From Bifidobacterium catenulatum PV20-2 (GTDB lineage Bacteria > Actinomycetota > Actinomycetes > Actinomycetales > Bifidobacteriaceae): 64,000 nucleotides of DNA. The notes beneath the pieces were generated by a model that saw only the letters and a list, made by a program, of their open reading frames with translations, made no database searches and was not told where the DNA came from. The stretch spans positions 558,001-622,000 of the forward strand of contig NZ_CP007456.1 of NCBI RefSeq assembly GCF_000800455.1, written 5' to 3'. The first letter of the stretch is position 1, and the number at the start of each line of letters is the position of its first letter. The position numbers and the translations under genes were made by a program. This document shows positions 47,395-59,542 of the stretch, piece by piece.

Positions 47395-48687
47395 ATGAAC
47401 CATATTTCGAAAGCGCTTCGTGGCGTTGCCGACAAGTATAACGGCGTATCACTGATTATCCGCATTATCGTCGGTCTTATCGCAGGTACCGCACTGGCAT
47501 TGGTCGTTCCGCATATGACGTGGATCGGCGAATTCGGCACCCTGTTCGTAAGCGCATTGAAGGCCGTCGCTCCGATTCTGGTGTTTGTGCTGGTGGCAAG
47601 TGCTTTGGCTCAAGGCAATTCCAAGCTTGACGGCCGTTTCGGCACGGTGCTTTTCCTGTATCTGTTCACCACGTTCCTGTCCGCCGTAGTGGCGGTGCTG
47701 ACGTCTCGCATGTTCCCGCAGACCATATCGTTGGGCGATGCCGCTGACGCCGATGTGGTACCGCAGGGCTTGAGCGAGGTTGTGCAGACGTTGCTGACCA
47801 ATATTGTGGCCAATCCGATTCAGGCCATGATCGACGGCAACTACATCTGCATTCTGATGTGGGCTTGCCTGTTTGGTCTTGCCATGAAGGGCATTGCCAA
47901 TGAAAGCTCCAAGGCGTTCCTTGCCAATGTGGCCGATGGCGTGTCTCAGGTGATTCGTTGGGTCATCAATCTCGCCCCGTTCGGCATTATGGGCTTGGTG
48001 TTCACCAGCGTTTCCGAAAACGGTTTGGCGGCCTTCACTGAGTACGGTAGCCTCCTGCTCCTGCTCGTCGGCACCATGCTGCTGATGGTGCTCGTGTTCG
48101 GCCCGCTGGTCATTTTCCTGTACCTGCATCGCAACCCGTATCCGCTGGTGTACCGCTGCTTCAAGGAATCCGGCCTGACTGCATTCTTCACCCGTTCCTC
48201 CGCGGCGAACATTCCGGTCAACATGCAGCTGTGCGAGAAGCTCGGTCTCGATAAAGACATGTATTCCGTGTCCATTCCGCTGGGCGCAACCATCAACATG
48301 AACGGTGCCGCCGTCACCATCACCATCATGGCCATGGCTGCCGCCAATACGATGGGCATTCAGATTTCGCTGCCGGCCGCCATTCTGCTGTCTGTGGTGT
48401 CGGCGCTCGGTGCATGTGGCGCTTCCGGCGTGGCCGGCGGATCGCTGCTGCTTATTCCGATGGCCTGCTCGCTGTTCGGCATCAGCAACGATATCGCCAT
48501 GCAGGTGGTGGGTGTCGGCTTCATCATCGGCGTTATTCAGGATTCCGTGGAGACCTGCCTGAATTCCGCTTCCGACGTGGAGTTTGCGGCGACCGCCGAA
48601 TATCATGCTTGGCTCAAGCAGGGCCGTCAGCTTCCTGCGTTCATGTATTCCAAGAAAGAACGCCAGCAGCTCGGCATCGAAGCCTGA
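47395..48687 (+). CDS. sstT: Serine/threonine:Na+ symporter
   Basis: A 430-residue membrane transporter of the dicarboxylate/amino acid:cation symporter (DAACS) family, closest in pattern to SstT. It has about eight helices and two re-entrant loops, with AFFTRSSAANIPVNM (hairpin 1), the unwound helix motif GATINMNGAAVTITIMAM, and ACGASGVAGGSLLLIPMACSLFG (hairpin 2). ATG 47395 follows a GAGAGA leader; the open frame from 47338 adds no recognisable sequence. The last two codons, stop and terminator lie in a repeat that recurs after the gene ending at 55540. Confidence 0.93.
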   Translation: MNHISKALRGVADKYNGVSLIIRIIVGLIAGTALALVVPHMTWIGEFGTLFVSALKAVAPILVFVLVASALAQGNSKLDGRFGTVLFLYLFTTFLSAVVAVLTSRMFPQTISLGDAADADVVPQGLSEVVQTLLTNIVANPIQAMIDGNYICILMWACLFGLAMKGIANESSKAFLANVADGVSQVIRWVINLAPFGIMGLVFTSVSENGLAAFTEYGSLLLLLVGTMLLMVLVFGPLVIFLYLHRNPYPLVYRCFKESGLTAFFTRSSAANIPVNMQLCEKLGLDKDMYSVSIPLGATINMNGAAVTITIMAMAAANTMGIQISLPAAILLSVVSALGACGASGVAGGSLLLIPMACSLFGISNDIAMQVVGVGFIIGVIQDSVETCLNSASDVEFAATAEYHAWLKQGRQLPAFMYSKKERQQLGIEA

Positions 48688-48773
48688 TTTCGGTTTCGGC
48701 TTTTCAGTTTCTGAATGCGAAAAGGCGTCTTCTCGATTGTGTTGTGCAACACATTGGGAAGACGCTTTTGTGC
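48678..48773 (+). repeat. Direct repeat copy A: end of sstT plus terminator
   Basis: 96 bp that recur with few changes at 55531-55630. It begins at CGAAGCCTGATTTC, spanning the last codons (EA) and stop of sstT, and includes a terminator: GCGTCTTC (48725-48732) with GAAGACGC (48758-48765), an inner GTGTTG-TG-CAACAC arm, then TTTTG. It marks the left edge of the low-GC sugar island. Confidence 0.9.
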
Positions 48774-48912
48774 ATTGGTTCTTATCGTATTGATTTGGCA
48801 ATGTGCAGGTGCGATATTGGACTCTTGACTGTCTCACCATGCCTCGATGAAGGGCATCGATATACTGGAAGCAGTTGTTGAGTGCAGTTTCGATTGAATG
48901 GAGGCTTTTCGC

Positions 48913-49929
48913 ATGGTTACCGCGAAAGATGTCGCGAAACGGGCTGGGGTTTCACAAGCGACGGTATCGTATGTAATGAGCGGTAGCCGTCCCATTTCTG
49001 AAGCTACGAAGAAACGCGTGCACCGGGCTATGCAGGATTTGGGGTATGTGCCTAATGCCAACGCGCGTTCGTTGGCTGGGGGACGCAACAATATGATTGC
49101 GGTCATGGTGCGAATGGATAAGAATACTCAGATGGCGGAGCTTCATCCATTTTTGACGACCATTGTGAGTGAGGCTGGCAAACGGGAATGCAACGTCATG
49201 CTTATGCCTGCCGAAGAGGGTGTTGAGGGCTTAGACCATTTAGTAAGGCAAGGCACTATTGATGGCGTTGTCGTGTTTGATATTGAATGGCATGACAGTC
49301 GATTGGCTGACGTGGCTGCGCTGCAAGTGCCGACTGTGCTTATTGGCACTACCGAAGATGCACATGGATTGCCATGCGTGGATGTGGACTACCGCCGCAT
49401 CGCGCAGCTATGCGTCAACTATCTTGCTCAAGTTGGCTCACAGCGTATGGTGTTGATTGGCGATTCGGAACGAGGCGTGGAAAAGTATGCTTTTGCTAAG
49501 TTTTTCGCTGATGAATCTCGTGTGGTCGCTGCGGTGCTGGGAATGCAATATGACTTGTTTGTACCGCCTTACCCGGGATGGCGGGGCATGTGGACTTTTT
49601 CTGATACGTTGAAGGAGCTGGCGGCTTGCCATGGCGGTATTGCAGTCAGAACGCCGGAAGTGCTGGGTGAACTGATGCAGCTATGTGCTGAGTTGGATAT
49701 AGTGCCTGGAAGGGATGTCCAAGTAGTGGCGGTGTATGTGGATGGTCACGCTGAGAGGCTGCGCTACCCCGTGACTAACGTCGATCCGGTGCCGGAACAA
49801 GTTTCGGTGGAGACGGTGCGTGAGTTGTTTGAACAGATTGATGGCAAGCCATGCGAAGCTGTGCGTTTGGTGCAACCTCATATCACCGAACGCGATGGAA
49901 TTGATGACTTGGATGCCGTAGCGATTTAG
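48913..49929 (+). CDS. LacI-family transcriptional regulator
   Basis: A 338-residue DNA-binding protein. The N-terminal LacI HTH is intact (VTAKDVAKRAGVSQATVSYVMSG, hinge ARSLAGG), followed by a sugar-binding type I domain (NNMIAVMVRMDK, VVVFDIEWHDSRL, RMVLIGDSERGV). ATG 48913 is chosen because GGAGG (48901-48905) lies 7 bases upstream; the ATG at 48898 overlaps that site. Base composition is lower in GC than sstT or the GH42 gene. It probably represses the downstream transport genes through the TTTATGCGCWTCAA sites at 50165-50248. Its inducer should be the imported sugar or a breakdown product. Confidence 0.92.
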   Translation: MVTAKDVAKRAGVSQATVSYVMSGSRPISEATKKRVHRAMQDLGYVPNANARSLAGGRNNMIAVMVRMDKNTQMAELHPFLTTIVSEAGKRECNVMLMPAEEGVEGLDHLVRQGTIDGVVVFDIEWHDSRLADVAALQVPTVLIGTTEDAHGLPCVDVDYRRIAQLCVNYLAQVGSQRMVLIGDSERGVEKYAFAKFFADESRVVAAVLGMQYDLFVPPYPGWRGMWTFSDTLKELAACHGGIAVRTPEVLGELMQLCAELDIVPGRDVQVVAVYVDGHAERLRYPVTNVDPVPEQVSVETVRELFEQIDGKPCEAVRLVQPHITERDGIDDLDAVAI

Positions 49930-50164
49930 GATCTTGTATTTAGAAAGATATCGGTTTCCTCTGTTTGTGTTTGTGCTGTTTGGCCCAAGCTCATTGTGAT
50001 TTACTTCTTCGGTTGACCTCGTTGTGTTGCGTTCGCTTCTCCGGTCTTTTGTTGCTTCTTGTCTGGACTTTCTGCGGCTCTTGACATAGTTCCGTGGTGA
50101 ATTGCTGCGACACGCCGAGCATCTTATGTTTGAATGCAATTTTTCTTTGGAAATCCAGCGTTCA

Positions 50165-50248
50165 TTTATGCGCTTCAATTGTTTTGACGTGCTCATACTT
50201 GATATGATGGTATATTTGTTTATGCGCATCAAAGTTGAAGCGCATAAA
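50165..50248. promoter_or_regulatory. Three LacI-type operators ahead of the sugar transport genes
   Basis: TTTATGCGCTTCAA (50165-50178), TTTATGCGCATCAA (50219-50232) and its inverted partner TTGAAGCGCATAAA (50235-50248) are each 14-bp near-palindromes with a central CG, the LacI-family operator form. The last two form a 30-bp dyad directly before the ribosome site of the binding-protein gene. TTGACG (50184-50189) and TATGAT lie between sites 1 and 2. The remainder of the 339-bp gap is AT-rich with nothing else visible. Confidence 0.75.
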
Positions 50249-50268
50249 CGATTGAAAGGACAGTCGAA

Positions 50269-51525
50269 ATGAGAGTTATGAAAAGCAAGATGCTCCATGT
50301 GGTGGTGGCTGGTGCGGCTGCAGTAGCGATGATGGCGCCTCTTGCTGCTTGCGGATCAAGTAGTACTGGTGGTGAGAAGACCAAGATCTCCTTCTACTCT
50401 TACTTCAAAGAGAATCAGATTGGTGACGTGGTCAAGGGATTCGAAAAGGCTAATCCGAACATTATTCTTGATGTGCAATACGGTCAGGATCCATCTCAGT
50501 ACATCTCCACGTTGCAGACCCGTCTGGCTGGTGGTAAGCCGCCGACCATCTTCAACATTACGATGGATAACCGTACTGACGTCATGAACTCTGGTGCGGT
50601 TGCTAATCTGACTGGTAAAGATTTCCTCAAGGGCGTGGATGATTCTAATTTCCAGCTGTTCCAGCAAGACGGCAAAATCTACGGTCTACCGGTTTCTGCT
50701 TGGGTGGGTGTGATGTTCTATAACAAGGATCTCCTTAATCAAGCTGGTTACGATGAGTTTCCCAAGACTTGGGATGAGTTCATTGAAATGGGCAAGAAGA
50801 TTAACGCTTCCGGAGGCACCGCTTTCCTTGAAGATTTCAACTCGCAACCATCCGGCACGCTGGCCGGACTGGTGGCCTCCAATTGGGCTAAGCGGGGCGT
50901 TGATGTTCCTGATCAAGATATCTGGGATGGTAAAACCACCTTCACCGATGCTTGGGGACCAGCGGTTGAGGCTTGGGGTAAAGCTGTTAAGGAGGGTGTC
51001 ATACCAACCAAGTCCGTTGGCCTATCGGCTGATCAAATCAAGCAGGAGTTTGTCAATGGTTCCTTGGCTGTTATGCGATCCGGCCCATGGGATCTTGAAG
51101 ATGTAAAGGCTTCTGGTGTTAACTTCGGCGTTGCGGCTATGCCGGCCATCGATGGTGGCGAGCAGTGGATTAACGGTGGCCCGGACCAAGGCTTTGCCAT
51201 CGCTGAAAAAGCGACCGATAACGAGAAAGTCGCTGCCGAAAAATTCCTCTCATACCTTAACAGTGAGGAGGGCCTTAAGGCTTTCACTTCTGCTGCGGGT
51301 ACCATGTCTCTGTCTGACAACTATCAGGCTGAGCCTCCGGCGGAACTCAAAGATGTTGTCGACACATATTTTGCAGCAAATAAGTTCTACTGGTACAACT
51401 GGTCCAAGTCCCCGGCTGCAATGACTACTGTGATGACTGACCAACAGCAGAAGCTTGTCCAGGGCAAGATCTCTGCTAGTGACATGACCAAGGCGCTTGA
51501 CAGCAAGTGGAGCAGCCTCAAGTAG
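50269..51525 (+). CDS. Sugar ABC transporter, substrate-binding lipoprotein
   Basis: A 418-residue lipoprotein (lipobox PLAAC, Cys28) of the extracellular solute-binding family 1, as used for oligosaccharides. Typical features are ISFYSYFKENQIGDVVKGFEKANP, KIYGLPVSAWVGVMFYNKDLL, and FVNGSLAVMRSGPWDLEDV in the hinge lobe. It delivers sugar to the two permeases encoded next. AAAGGA is 9 bases before ATG 50269, which sits just after the operator dyad. No ATPase gene is in the island; bifidobacterial sugar importers of this type commonly use a shared MsmK-like ATPase encoded elsewhere. Confidence 0.92.
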   Translation: MRVMKSKMLHVVVAGAAAVAMMAPLAACGSSSTGGEKTKISFYSYFKENQIGDVVKGFEKANPNIILDVQYGQDPSQYISTLQTRLAGGKPPTIFNITMDNRTDVMNSGAVANLTGKDFLKGVDDSNFQLFQQDGKIYGLPVSAWVGVMFYNKDLLNQAGYDEFPKTWDEFIEMGKKINASGGTAFLEDFNSQPSGTLAGLVASNWAKRGVDVPDQDIWDGKTTFTDAWGPAVEAWGKAVKEGVIPTKSVGLSADQIKQEFVNGSLAVMRSGPWDLEDVKASGVNFGVAAMPAIDGGEQWINGGPDQGFAIAEKATDNEKVAAEKFLSYLNSEEGLKAFTSAAGTMSLSDNYQAEPPAELKDVVDTYFAANKFYWYNWSKSPAAMTTVMTDQQQKLVQGKISASDMTKALDSKWSSLK

Positions 51526-51557
51526 GTACGACTTTCTTCTTTTTCTTTCCCTTTCCT

Positions 51558-51600
51558 GAGACCGTACTGGTGCTCATCCGGTCTGGTGCGGTCTCTTATT
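51558..51600 (+). terminator. Attenuator-like hairpin between binding protein and permease genes
   Basis: GAGACCGTAC (51558-51567) pairs with GTGCGGTCTC (51586-51595), one G-U, followed by TTATT. It would allow more binding protein than permease. Confidence 0.6.
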
Positions 51601-51625
51601 GTTCAAAACATCAAAGGAAAATCCT

Positions 51626-52558
51626 ATGACTGCTTCATTTTTAGCGCGGATTCCCCGGCGTAAGAGTGGGTTGTGCTCCTCTGTATGGGCTGAAAACCTC
51701 GCTTCAATGTGGTTTTTATTGCCCATCATCGTTGTGTTCGGAGTCCTCACTATCGTTCCGCTGTCGCAATCATTTTTTTATTCGTTAACAGACTACGATG
51801 GCTGGTCTTCCACTTTTAACTTCGTGTGGTTTGACAACTATGTCAGAGTATTTCAAGATCCTGACTTGTTGTCAGCTCTTGGTTTCACCCTGCTGTACGC
51901 CTTTGCCACCACGTTGTTGGTGACCTGTTTGGCCATCCCGTTGGCTGTTACTCTTAACAAGGCGATGTGGGGTCGTAGTTTCGCCCGTTCTTTGTTCTTC
52001 TTTCTGGGTGTGCCTGCACAAGCCATTATTGGTTTGATCTGGTCGTACATTTTCTCCCCGCTGAGTTCCGGCTTGGTGAACAAGATTCTCGCCATTTTTG
52101 GTATCCCAGGTGTGGGATGGCTCGCAGACGACAACCTTGCTCGCTTTTGCGTGATTTTCGTTTCGATTTGGATGCAGGTAGGCTGGCATGCTACCCTCTA
52201 TCTGGCGTTTCTTCAGACCATCCCTGCTGATTTGTACGAATCGGCCCGTGTGGATGGCGCCAATGCAGGTCAGCAGTTTGTTCATATTACGCTTCCTCAG
52301 CTTGTTCCCGGCATTGTAGTTTCTATGTTCCTGCTTATGACTGGTGGCCTGAAGATCTATGATCTGCCGTACACGTTAACTAAGGGTGGTCCTGGCTCTG
52401 CTACTACCACGTTGTCTCAGGCGATACTTGAAAAGGGTATTGGGCAAAGTGAATACGGCTTGGGTTCTGCACTATCCGTGCTATTTACTGTGGCTTGCAT
52501 TGTCGTCATCGTCGTTCAAAACGGTGTTGCAAGCGCCGTTGAAAAGAGGTTCCAATGA
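51626..52558 (+). CDS. Sugar ABC transporter permease, MalF/UgpA type
   Basis: A 310-residue membrane permease with about six helices. FFYSLTDYDGW in the first loop and the EAA motif ESARVDGANAGQQFVHITLPQLVPG are typical of CUT1 sugar permeases. AAAGGAAAA lies 6 bases before ATG 51626. It overlaps the next permease by 4 bp (ATGA). Base composition is clearly AT-richer than the flanking chromosome. Confidence 0.92.
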   Translation: MTASFLARIPRRKSGLCSSVWAENLASMWFLLPIIVVFGVLTIVPLSQSFFYSLTDYDGWSSTFNFVWFDNYVRVFQDPDLLSALGFTLLYAFATTLLVTCLAIPLAVTLNKAMWGRSFARSLFFFLGVPAQAIIGLIWSYIFSPLSSGLVNKILAIFGIPGVGWLADDNLARFCVIFVSIWMQVGWHATLYLAFLQTIPADLYESARVDGANAGQQFVHITLPQLVPGIVVSMFLLMTGGLKIYDLPYTLTKGGPGSATTTLSQAILEKGIGQSEYGLGSALSVLFTVACIVVIVVQNGVASAVEKRFQ

Positions 52559-53388
52559 CATACTCTCAACGTGAACTGGTGCATAAGATCATCCGCACGG
52601 TTGTGGTTCTCGTTCTCGCTCTGATTTGCGCAATCCCGTTATGGTACGTAATCGTCAGCTCATTCAAAACATCGGTTGACATGTTTAAGAATCCGTTGGG
52701 TCCGCCGACCGAGTGGACGTTTTCCAACTATGTCAAGGCGTTTGAAGGTGGCAACATTATTCGCGCTTTCGCCAACACTCTTATCGTCACCGTGATTACG
52801 GTGCTGCTGCAAGTGCTCATCGGCTCCATGGCTGCATTCGGTGTGGTGTATAAGAAATCGAAGTTTACTGCCATTGTGGGCGGTGTCCTCATGATTACTT
52901 TTGCGATTCCCGCGCAGGCTACCATTCTGCCGCTGTATCGTATGGAATCTGATTTGCAGATCGTCAATACGCTTTTCGGCCTCATCGCTTTGTACATGGG
53001 ATCGAGCGTGTTCTGCTACTTTCTCATCGTCGGCTATATGAAGTCCCTGCCGCAGGAACTGTTCGAAGCCGCCAAAATTGACGGTGCCGGTCCGTGGCGT
53101 ATTTATCGTACTATCGTGTTGCCTCTGATTACTCCGATACTCACTACGGTGATTGTGTTCCAGACCATGAGTACATGGAATGACTTCCTGTTGCCGAGTG
53201 TTTTTCTGAGTTCCACTGACAAGCAGACTGTGGTATTGCAAGTATATAACGCGGTCCAGCAGTTTGGTACTAACTGGCCACTATTTATGACAATCACTGT
53301 GCTCGCGCTGCTTCCGGTGTTTATTTTCTTCTGTTTCTGTCAGAAGTGGATTGTCTCAGGTTTGGTCGCTGGCTCGGTCAAGGGCTGA
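52555..53388 (+). CDS. Sugar ABC transporter permease, MalG/UgpE type
   Basis: A 277-residue membrane permease, partner of the preceding one, with about six helices. VIVSSFKTSVDMFKNPLGPP in the first loop, EAAKIDGAGPWRIYRTIVLPLITP (EAA loop) and the C-terminal end CQKWIVSGLVAGSVKG are diagnostic for the CUT1 MalG subgroup. Start codon overlaps the previous stop. The unassigned enzyme gene begins 13 bp after its stop. Confidence 0.93.
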   Translation: MTYSQRELVHKIIRTVVVLVLALICAIPLWYVIVSSFKTSVDMFKNPLGPPTEWTFSNYVKAFEGGNIIRAFANTLIVTVITVLLQVLIGSMAAFGVVYKKSKFTAIVGGVLMITFAIPAQATILPLYRMESDLQIVNTLFGLIALYMGSSVFCYFLIVGYMKSLPQELFEAAKIDGAGPWRIYRTIVLPLITPILTTVIVFQTMSTWNDFLLPSVFLSSTDKQTVVLQVYNAVQQFGTNWPLFMTITVLALLPVFIFFCFCQKWIVSGLVAGSVKG

Positions 53389-53401
53389 GGGAGGTTTTGT
53401 C

Positions 53402-55530
53402 ATGACCGATTTGCTCACGGAAACTCATGCGACGGCACGATTGGCGACTGTGGAGCAGCCGGAATATGATGCCGGACGTTCTGTGGACTTATCCGCATTG
53501 CCGGGGTATCGGTTGCCCATGGCTGGCGGTTATGCAGTGTTGGATCACGCTACAGGTCAGCCGATGGCATTCGTGGATGAGGCCAACTTCAACCGGCATG
53601 TGCTACTTGATGATACGGTGGCGTGGCATAGTGCTGACTATTGCTGGGGCTCCGGCTACGTCACTACAGAAGGTGGTTCCTCCCAATGGAATGTTCCCAT
53701 GTGGCGCGAAGTGCGTAGCCATGCGGTGGTTGCTGACTATGCACTGCAGGGATCGGGATTGGCGTTGACTGTGACACGCACCGGCGGTAATTGCCTCACC
53801 GAGCGTTACGAGTGGCGCAATGTCACAGCGAGGCCGGTTGTCATCACTGGTCTGGGTATTTCCACGCCGTTCAACGACCGGTATCCTGATGCAGCGAGGG
53901 CACTCGATGAATGTGTGAATGCGCACGTGTTCGCCGGCGGTGCCTGGGCTTGGGTGCTGGCTAAGCCAATGGACGGTCTCGGTAATCGTTTGGGGCTTAT
54001 CGTGCGTGAAGGCGCTATTAACGCCTATGCAGTCGACACGCGCAACCACGTTACTTATTCTGATGTGCGAGGACACATCATGCTTGAGGTCACTGATCGG
54101 GCGCTCAACCCAGGGGCCTTTGGCGGGCAGCAGGACATCACGCTGAGCCCGGGCGAGGTCTACACGCTGGTCTGGGAGATTGGTTGGTATGCCAGCGATG
54201 AAGAGTTCCTCGCAGCCACGAAGGCTCCTGCCAAGTTCTCCGCTCTACGTGTTGAGCTTGGCGGTCGCATTGAGGTGTCCACGACTTTGCCGGTGACTGC
54301 CTTAGATGGAGGGTTGACGGTGTCTCATACCTCGTCGGGTGCGTTGCTTATCAGTGATGTGCCAGGCGTTCATCAGGTTGCCATCGGCGAAGGAAAACAG
54401 CGTTCGCATACTGAGGTTCTGTTTCACAAGTCCTTGCGACAAACGGTCAATGACCGGGTTCGTTATATTCTGAACCATCAGGTGGCGTACGAGCGTAACG
54501 GGAAACTGGCTGGGGCTATGGTGGCCACTGACATTCGTACTGGTCGGCATGTTATTGATCCGAGCTGGAATGACTGGTCTGATGGTTCGGAGCGTATCGC
54601 GATGCCTGTGCTGGTTCAGCGCTCGCTCAACATGGGATTCCTTGACGCGGATCTAAGTGTGCCAGCGCAGCATGCTGCTGACGCCTGGCGAGATTTTGCC
54701 GAGGCTGAGCTTATTGACAGCGCCGGCTCATGTCGTCGTGGTTCTGGTCAGCAGCCTTCGGAATTTGGCGGTCGTTTGTACGACGTATCATGGTTTGTGG
54801 ATTTCTATACTGAGCACTATCGTGCTAGTGCAGATCGGCACGATCTTGACATGGCGGTTAAAATGATGGACCGTGCAGCCTATCTCGGTGGGGAGAAATT
54901 CCTGTGCATCGAGTTTGCTGAGAACACTGCTGCTGTGTCGAAGCTATTGGAGGAGTCTGGAAGATCTGCTGATGCTGAACGCATTCGCTCCCGTGTGATT
55001 GCCAGTGCCGATTATTTCCTCGAGGTGGGCCGTGCGTTGCCGTATCACGAGGTGTCTTATGAACAGTCGATGGCAGCGCCGTTGGTGAGCTTGTTGCTAC
55101 AAGCATACTATTTCACAGGTCGTCGGGAGTACCTCGATGGAGCTAAGGAGCGTCTGCGTTGGTTGTTGTCTTTCGGTGGACCTCAGCCGGATTGCCGTTT
55201 GCGAGACATCGGCATCCGGCATTGGGACGGCTACTGGTTTGGCATCAACCGGCAGTTCGGCGATGTGTTCCCTCATTACTGGAGTGTTCTCACAGCCGAG
55301 GTGCTGGCTCGTCTGCCTCAGTCGGAGCGTACCGAGGAGACGCAGCGCACAGCGTTAGGCATTTTCAAAGCAAACCTTGCCAACATTAACGCCGACGGTT
55401 CGGCTACTTGCGCTTACTTGTTCCCCTCCCATGTGGACGGGAGAGCCATGTCCCAGGCCGATCCATTGGCCAACGATCAAGATTGGGCGCTTAACATCTG
55501 GATGCGCATGATTCGTGAGGAGGGTTTCCC

Positions 55531-55540
<10 letters not shown>
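53402..55540 (+). CDS. Unassigned 712-residue cytosolic protein, candidate alpha/alpha-toroid glycosidase
   Basis: I do not recognise a named family. It has no signal peptide. The N-terminal half (to about 330) reads as beta-rich, with segments such as GHIMLEVTDRALNPGAFGG and ITLSPGEVYTLVWEIGWY, like a carbohydrate-enzyme beta-sandwich. The C-terminal half (about 370-700) is helical with aromatic and acidic motifs (DPSWNDWSDGSER, YDVSWFVDFYTEHY, RHWDGYWFGINRQFGDVFPHYWS), as in (alpha/alpha) toroid glycosidases or unsaturated-uronyl hydrolases. Its place after two sugar permeases, under LacI control, suggests that it cleaves the imported oligosaccharide. GGGAGG lies 8 bases before ATG 53402. 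Its last two codons and stop lie in the direct repeat. Confidence 0.75.
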
Positions 55541-57790
<2,250 letters not shown>

Positions 57791-57810
57791 GCAGATAATC
57801 GCAAGATAAT

Positions 57811-57862
57811 AAATGGGCGTCGGCAGGTTGAATAATCGTCAATCTGCTGATGCCCATATTTG
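57811..57862 (+). terminator. Rho-independent terminator of the GH42 gene
   Basis: ATGGGCGTCGGCAGGTTGA pairs with TCAATCTGCTGATGCCCAT (19 bp, three G-U pairs), then ATTTG. Confidence 0.8.
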
Positions 57863-58012
57863 TTGTGAAGCAATTGAAATGCAAGTGGATTGCGTGGCTG
57901 AATCGAAGAGATTGGAGGATTGTACGCCGGCTTTCGGGTGACTGACGTACACTCGAATGCGTATGTCTGTACGCACGTTTTCGTGTGGGAACATCAAACG
58001 GGAGGAATCGGC

Positions 58013-59425
58013 TTGAAACTGGTGAAACGAATCATCGCCATCTGCTGTGCGGCCATTATGGCAGTCAGCGCGGCCGCTTGCGGAGCCAACGTCGATTCCC
58101 ACACCGAAATCACCGTGTGGTCGTGGGAGCCGAGCATGAAGCAAGTCATCGCCAGCTTCGAAAAGGAAAATCCCGACATCCACGTTATTTGGAAGAACAC
58201 AAGCGGTTACGACAATCTCAACAACGCCATTCAAGACGGCTACGGCATTCCCGACGTGGTGCAATTGGAATACTATGCATTGCGCCAGTACGCGGTAAGC
58301 AGCCAGCTGATGGCGATCACCGGGCGCGCGAAAGGCTACGGCGATTTCTACACGCCCGGCACATGGGCTTCGGTACAGCTGAACGGCCGCGTGTACGGCC
58401 TGCCTATGGATTCCGGTCCAATGGCGTTCTTCTACGACAAAAGCGTGTTCGAACAGGTCGGCGTTGACGCGTCCAAAATTCGTACATGGGACGACTATTA
58501 CGAGGCCGCCAAAAAGCTCAAGGAGATCGGCGTGTACATCACCGCCGATTCCGGCGACGCCAGCTTTTACGACACGATGATCTGGCTTGCCGGTGGACGT
58601 CCGTTCTCCACGTCGAACGACGGCAAAAACGTGACGATCAACCTCACCGACGATGAGGGTACGAGAACCTTCACCGAATTCTGGCAGAAAATGATCGACG
58701 AAGGTTTGGTCGCCACCAATCTGACCACATGGTCCGATGAGTGGAAGGAAGCCGTGGGGGAGGGGAAGGTAGCCTCCGTGTTCTCCGGCGCATGGATGCC
58801 GTCGCTGCTCATGTCGAACCTTCCTGGAACCGCGGGTTTGTGGCGCGTGGCGCAGATGCCCACGCAGGATGGCGAATACACCACGTCGGAAAACGGCGGA
58901 TCCGCACTGGCTGTGCTGCAACGCTCTCGCAAGCCCGAAGCATCATATCGTTTCATTGAATACGCATGCCATAACGCGGAAGGCATCAAAGCCCGCGTGA
59001 ATGGCGGCGCGTTCCCCGCCGACAACAACACGTTGTCTGATCGGGAATTCCTGCGCAAAACCACCGTGACCGACGAACGTGGTATTGAAATACCGTATTT
59101 CGGCGGTCAGGAATACAATCGCGTGCTTTCCGAAGCTGCGGAAAACGTGTCGACCGGTTACCAGTATCTGCCATTCGAAGTGTATGCGCGAAGTGACTTC
59201 CGCTCCACCGTGGGCAAAGCCTACAAATGGTCGAGTCTCTTGTGCAGGGAGCAGGACAGGTTGAACATCATCGCGGCCGGCGGCAAAGTGTCCGACAAAT
59301 CCGCCATCGGCGACTCGCTGAAGGAAACCGATTCCACAGATCGACTCAAATTGAAAAGCGGCATCGCGCTTTGGCAGAAAGATCTGAAGGAATACGGAGC
59401 CAATCAGGGCTTTACTATTCAATAA
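58013..59425 (+). CDS. Orphan sugar-binding lipoprotein (ABC type, family 1)
   Basis: A 470-residue lipoprotein: lipobox SAAAC (Cys23), then EITVWSWEPSMKQVIASFEKENP, DVVQLEYYALRQYA and RVYGLPMDSGPMAFFYDKSVFEQVG, all typical of extracellular solute-binding family 1. The start is TTG 58013 with GGGAGGA 7 bases upstream; a frame open from 57920 adds a stretch without a ribosome site. No permease or ATPase genes adjoin: upstream is the GH42 gene with a terminator, downstream a bidirectional terminator and coaX. It may pair with a transporter elsewhere or survive from a deleted operon. Confidence 0.88.
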   Translation: MKLVKRIIAICCAAIMAVSAAACGANVDSHTEITVWSWEPSMKQVIASFEKENPDIHVIWKNTSGYDNLNNAIQDGYGIPDVVQLEYYALRQYAVSSQLMAITGRAKGYGDFYTPGTWASVQLNGRVYGLPMDSGPMAFFYDKSVFEQVGVDASKIRTWDDYYEAAKKLKEIGVYITADSGDASFYDTMIWLAGGRPFSTSNDGKNVTINLTDDEGTRTFTEFWQKMIDEGLVATNLTTWSDEWKEAVGEGKVASVFSGAWMPSLLMSNLPGTAGLWRVAQMPTQDGEYTTSENGGSALAVLQRSRKPEASYRFIEYACHNAEGIKARVNGGAFPADNNTLSDREFLRKTTVTDERGIEIPYFGGQEYNRVLSEAAENVSTGYQYLPFEVYARSDFRSTVGKAYKWSSLLCREQDRLNIIAAGGKVSDKSAIGDSLKETDSTDRLKLKSGIALWQKDLKEYGANQGFTIQ

Positions 59426-59453
59426 ATATTAATTATTTGCAAAATAATACAAA

Positions 59454-59505
59454 AATAATGATGGCTGTCTTGTGTTCGATTGAAAGCAAGACAGCCATCA
59501 TTATT
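59454..59505. terminator. Bidirectional terminator between the orphan lipoprotein gene and coaX
   Basis: AATAATGATGGCTGTCTTG pairs perfectly with CAAGACAGCCATCATTATT (19 bp) around a 14-base loop; A and T runs flank it. Confidence 0.9.
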
Positions 59506-59542
59506 ATGTAATGAGATTACATATATTTAAATATAAGATTTT

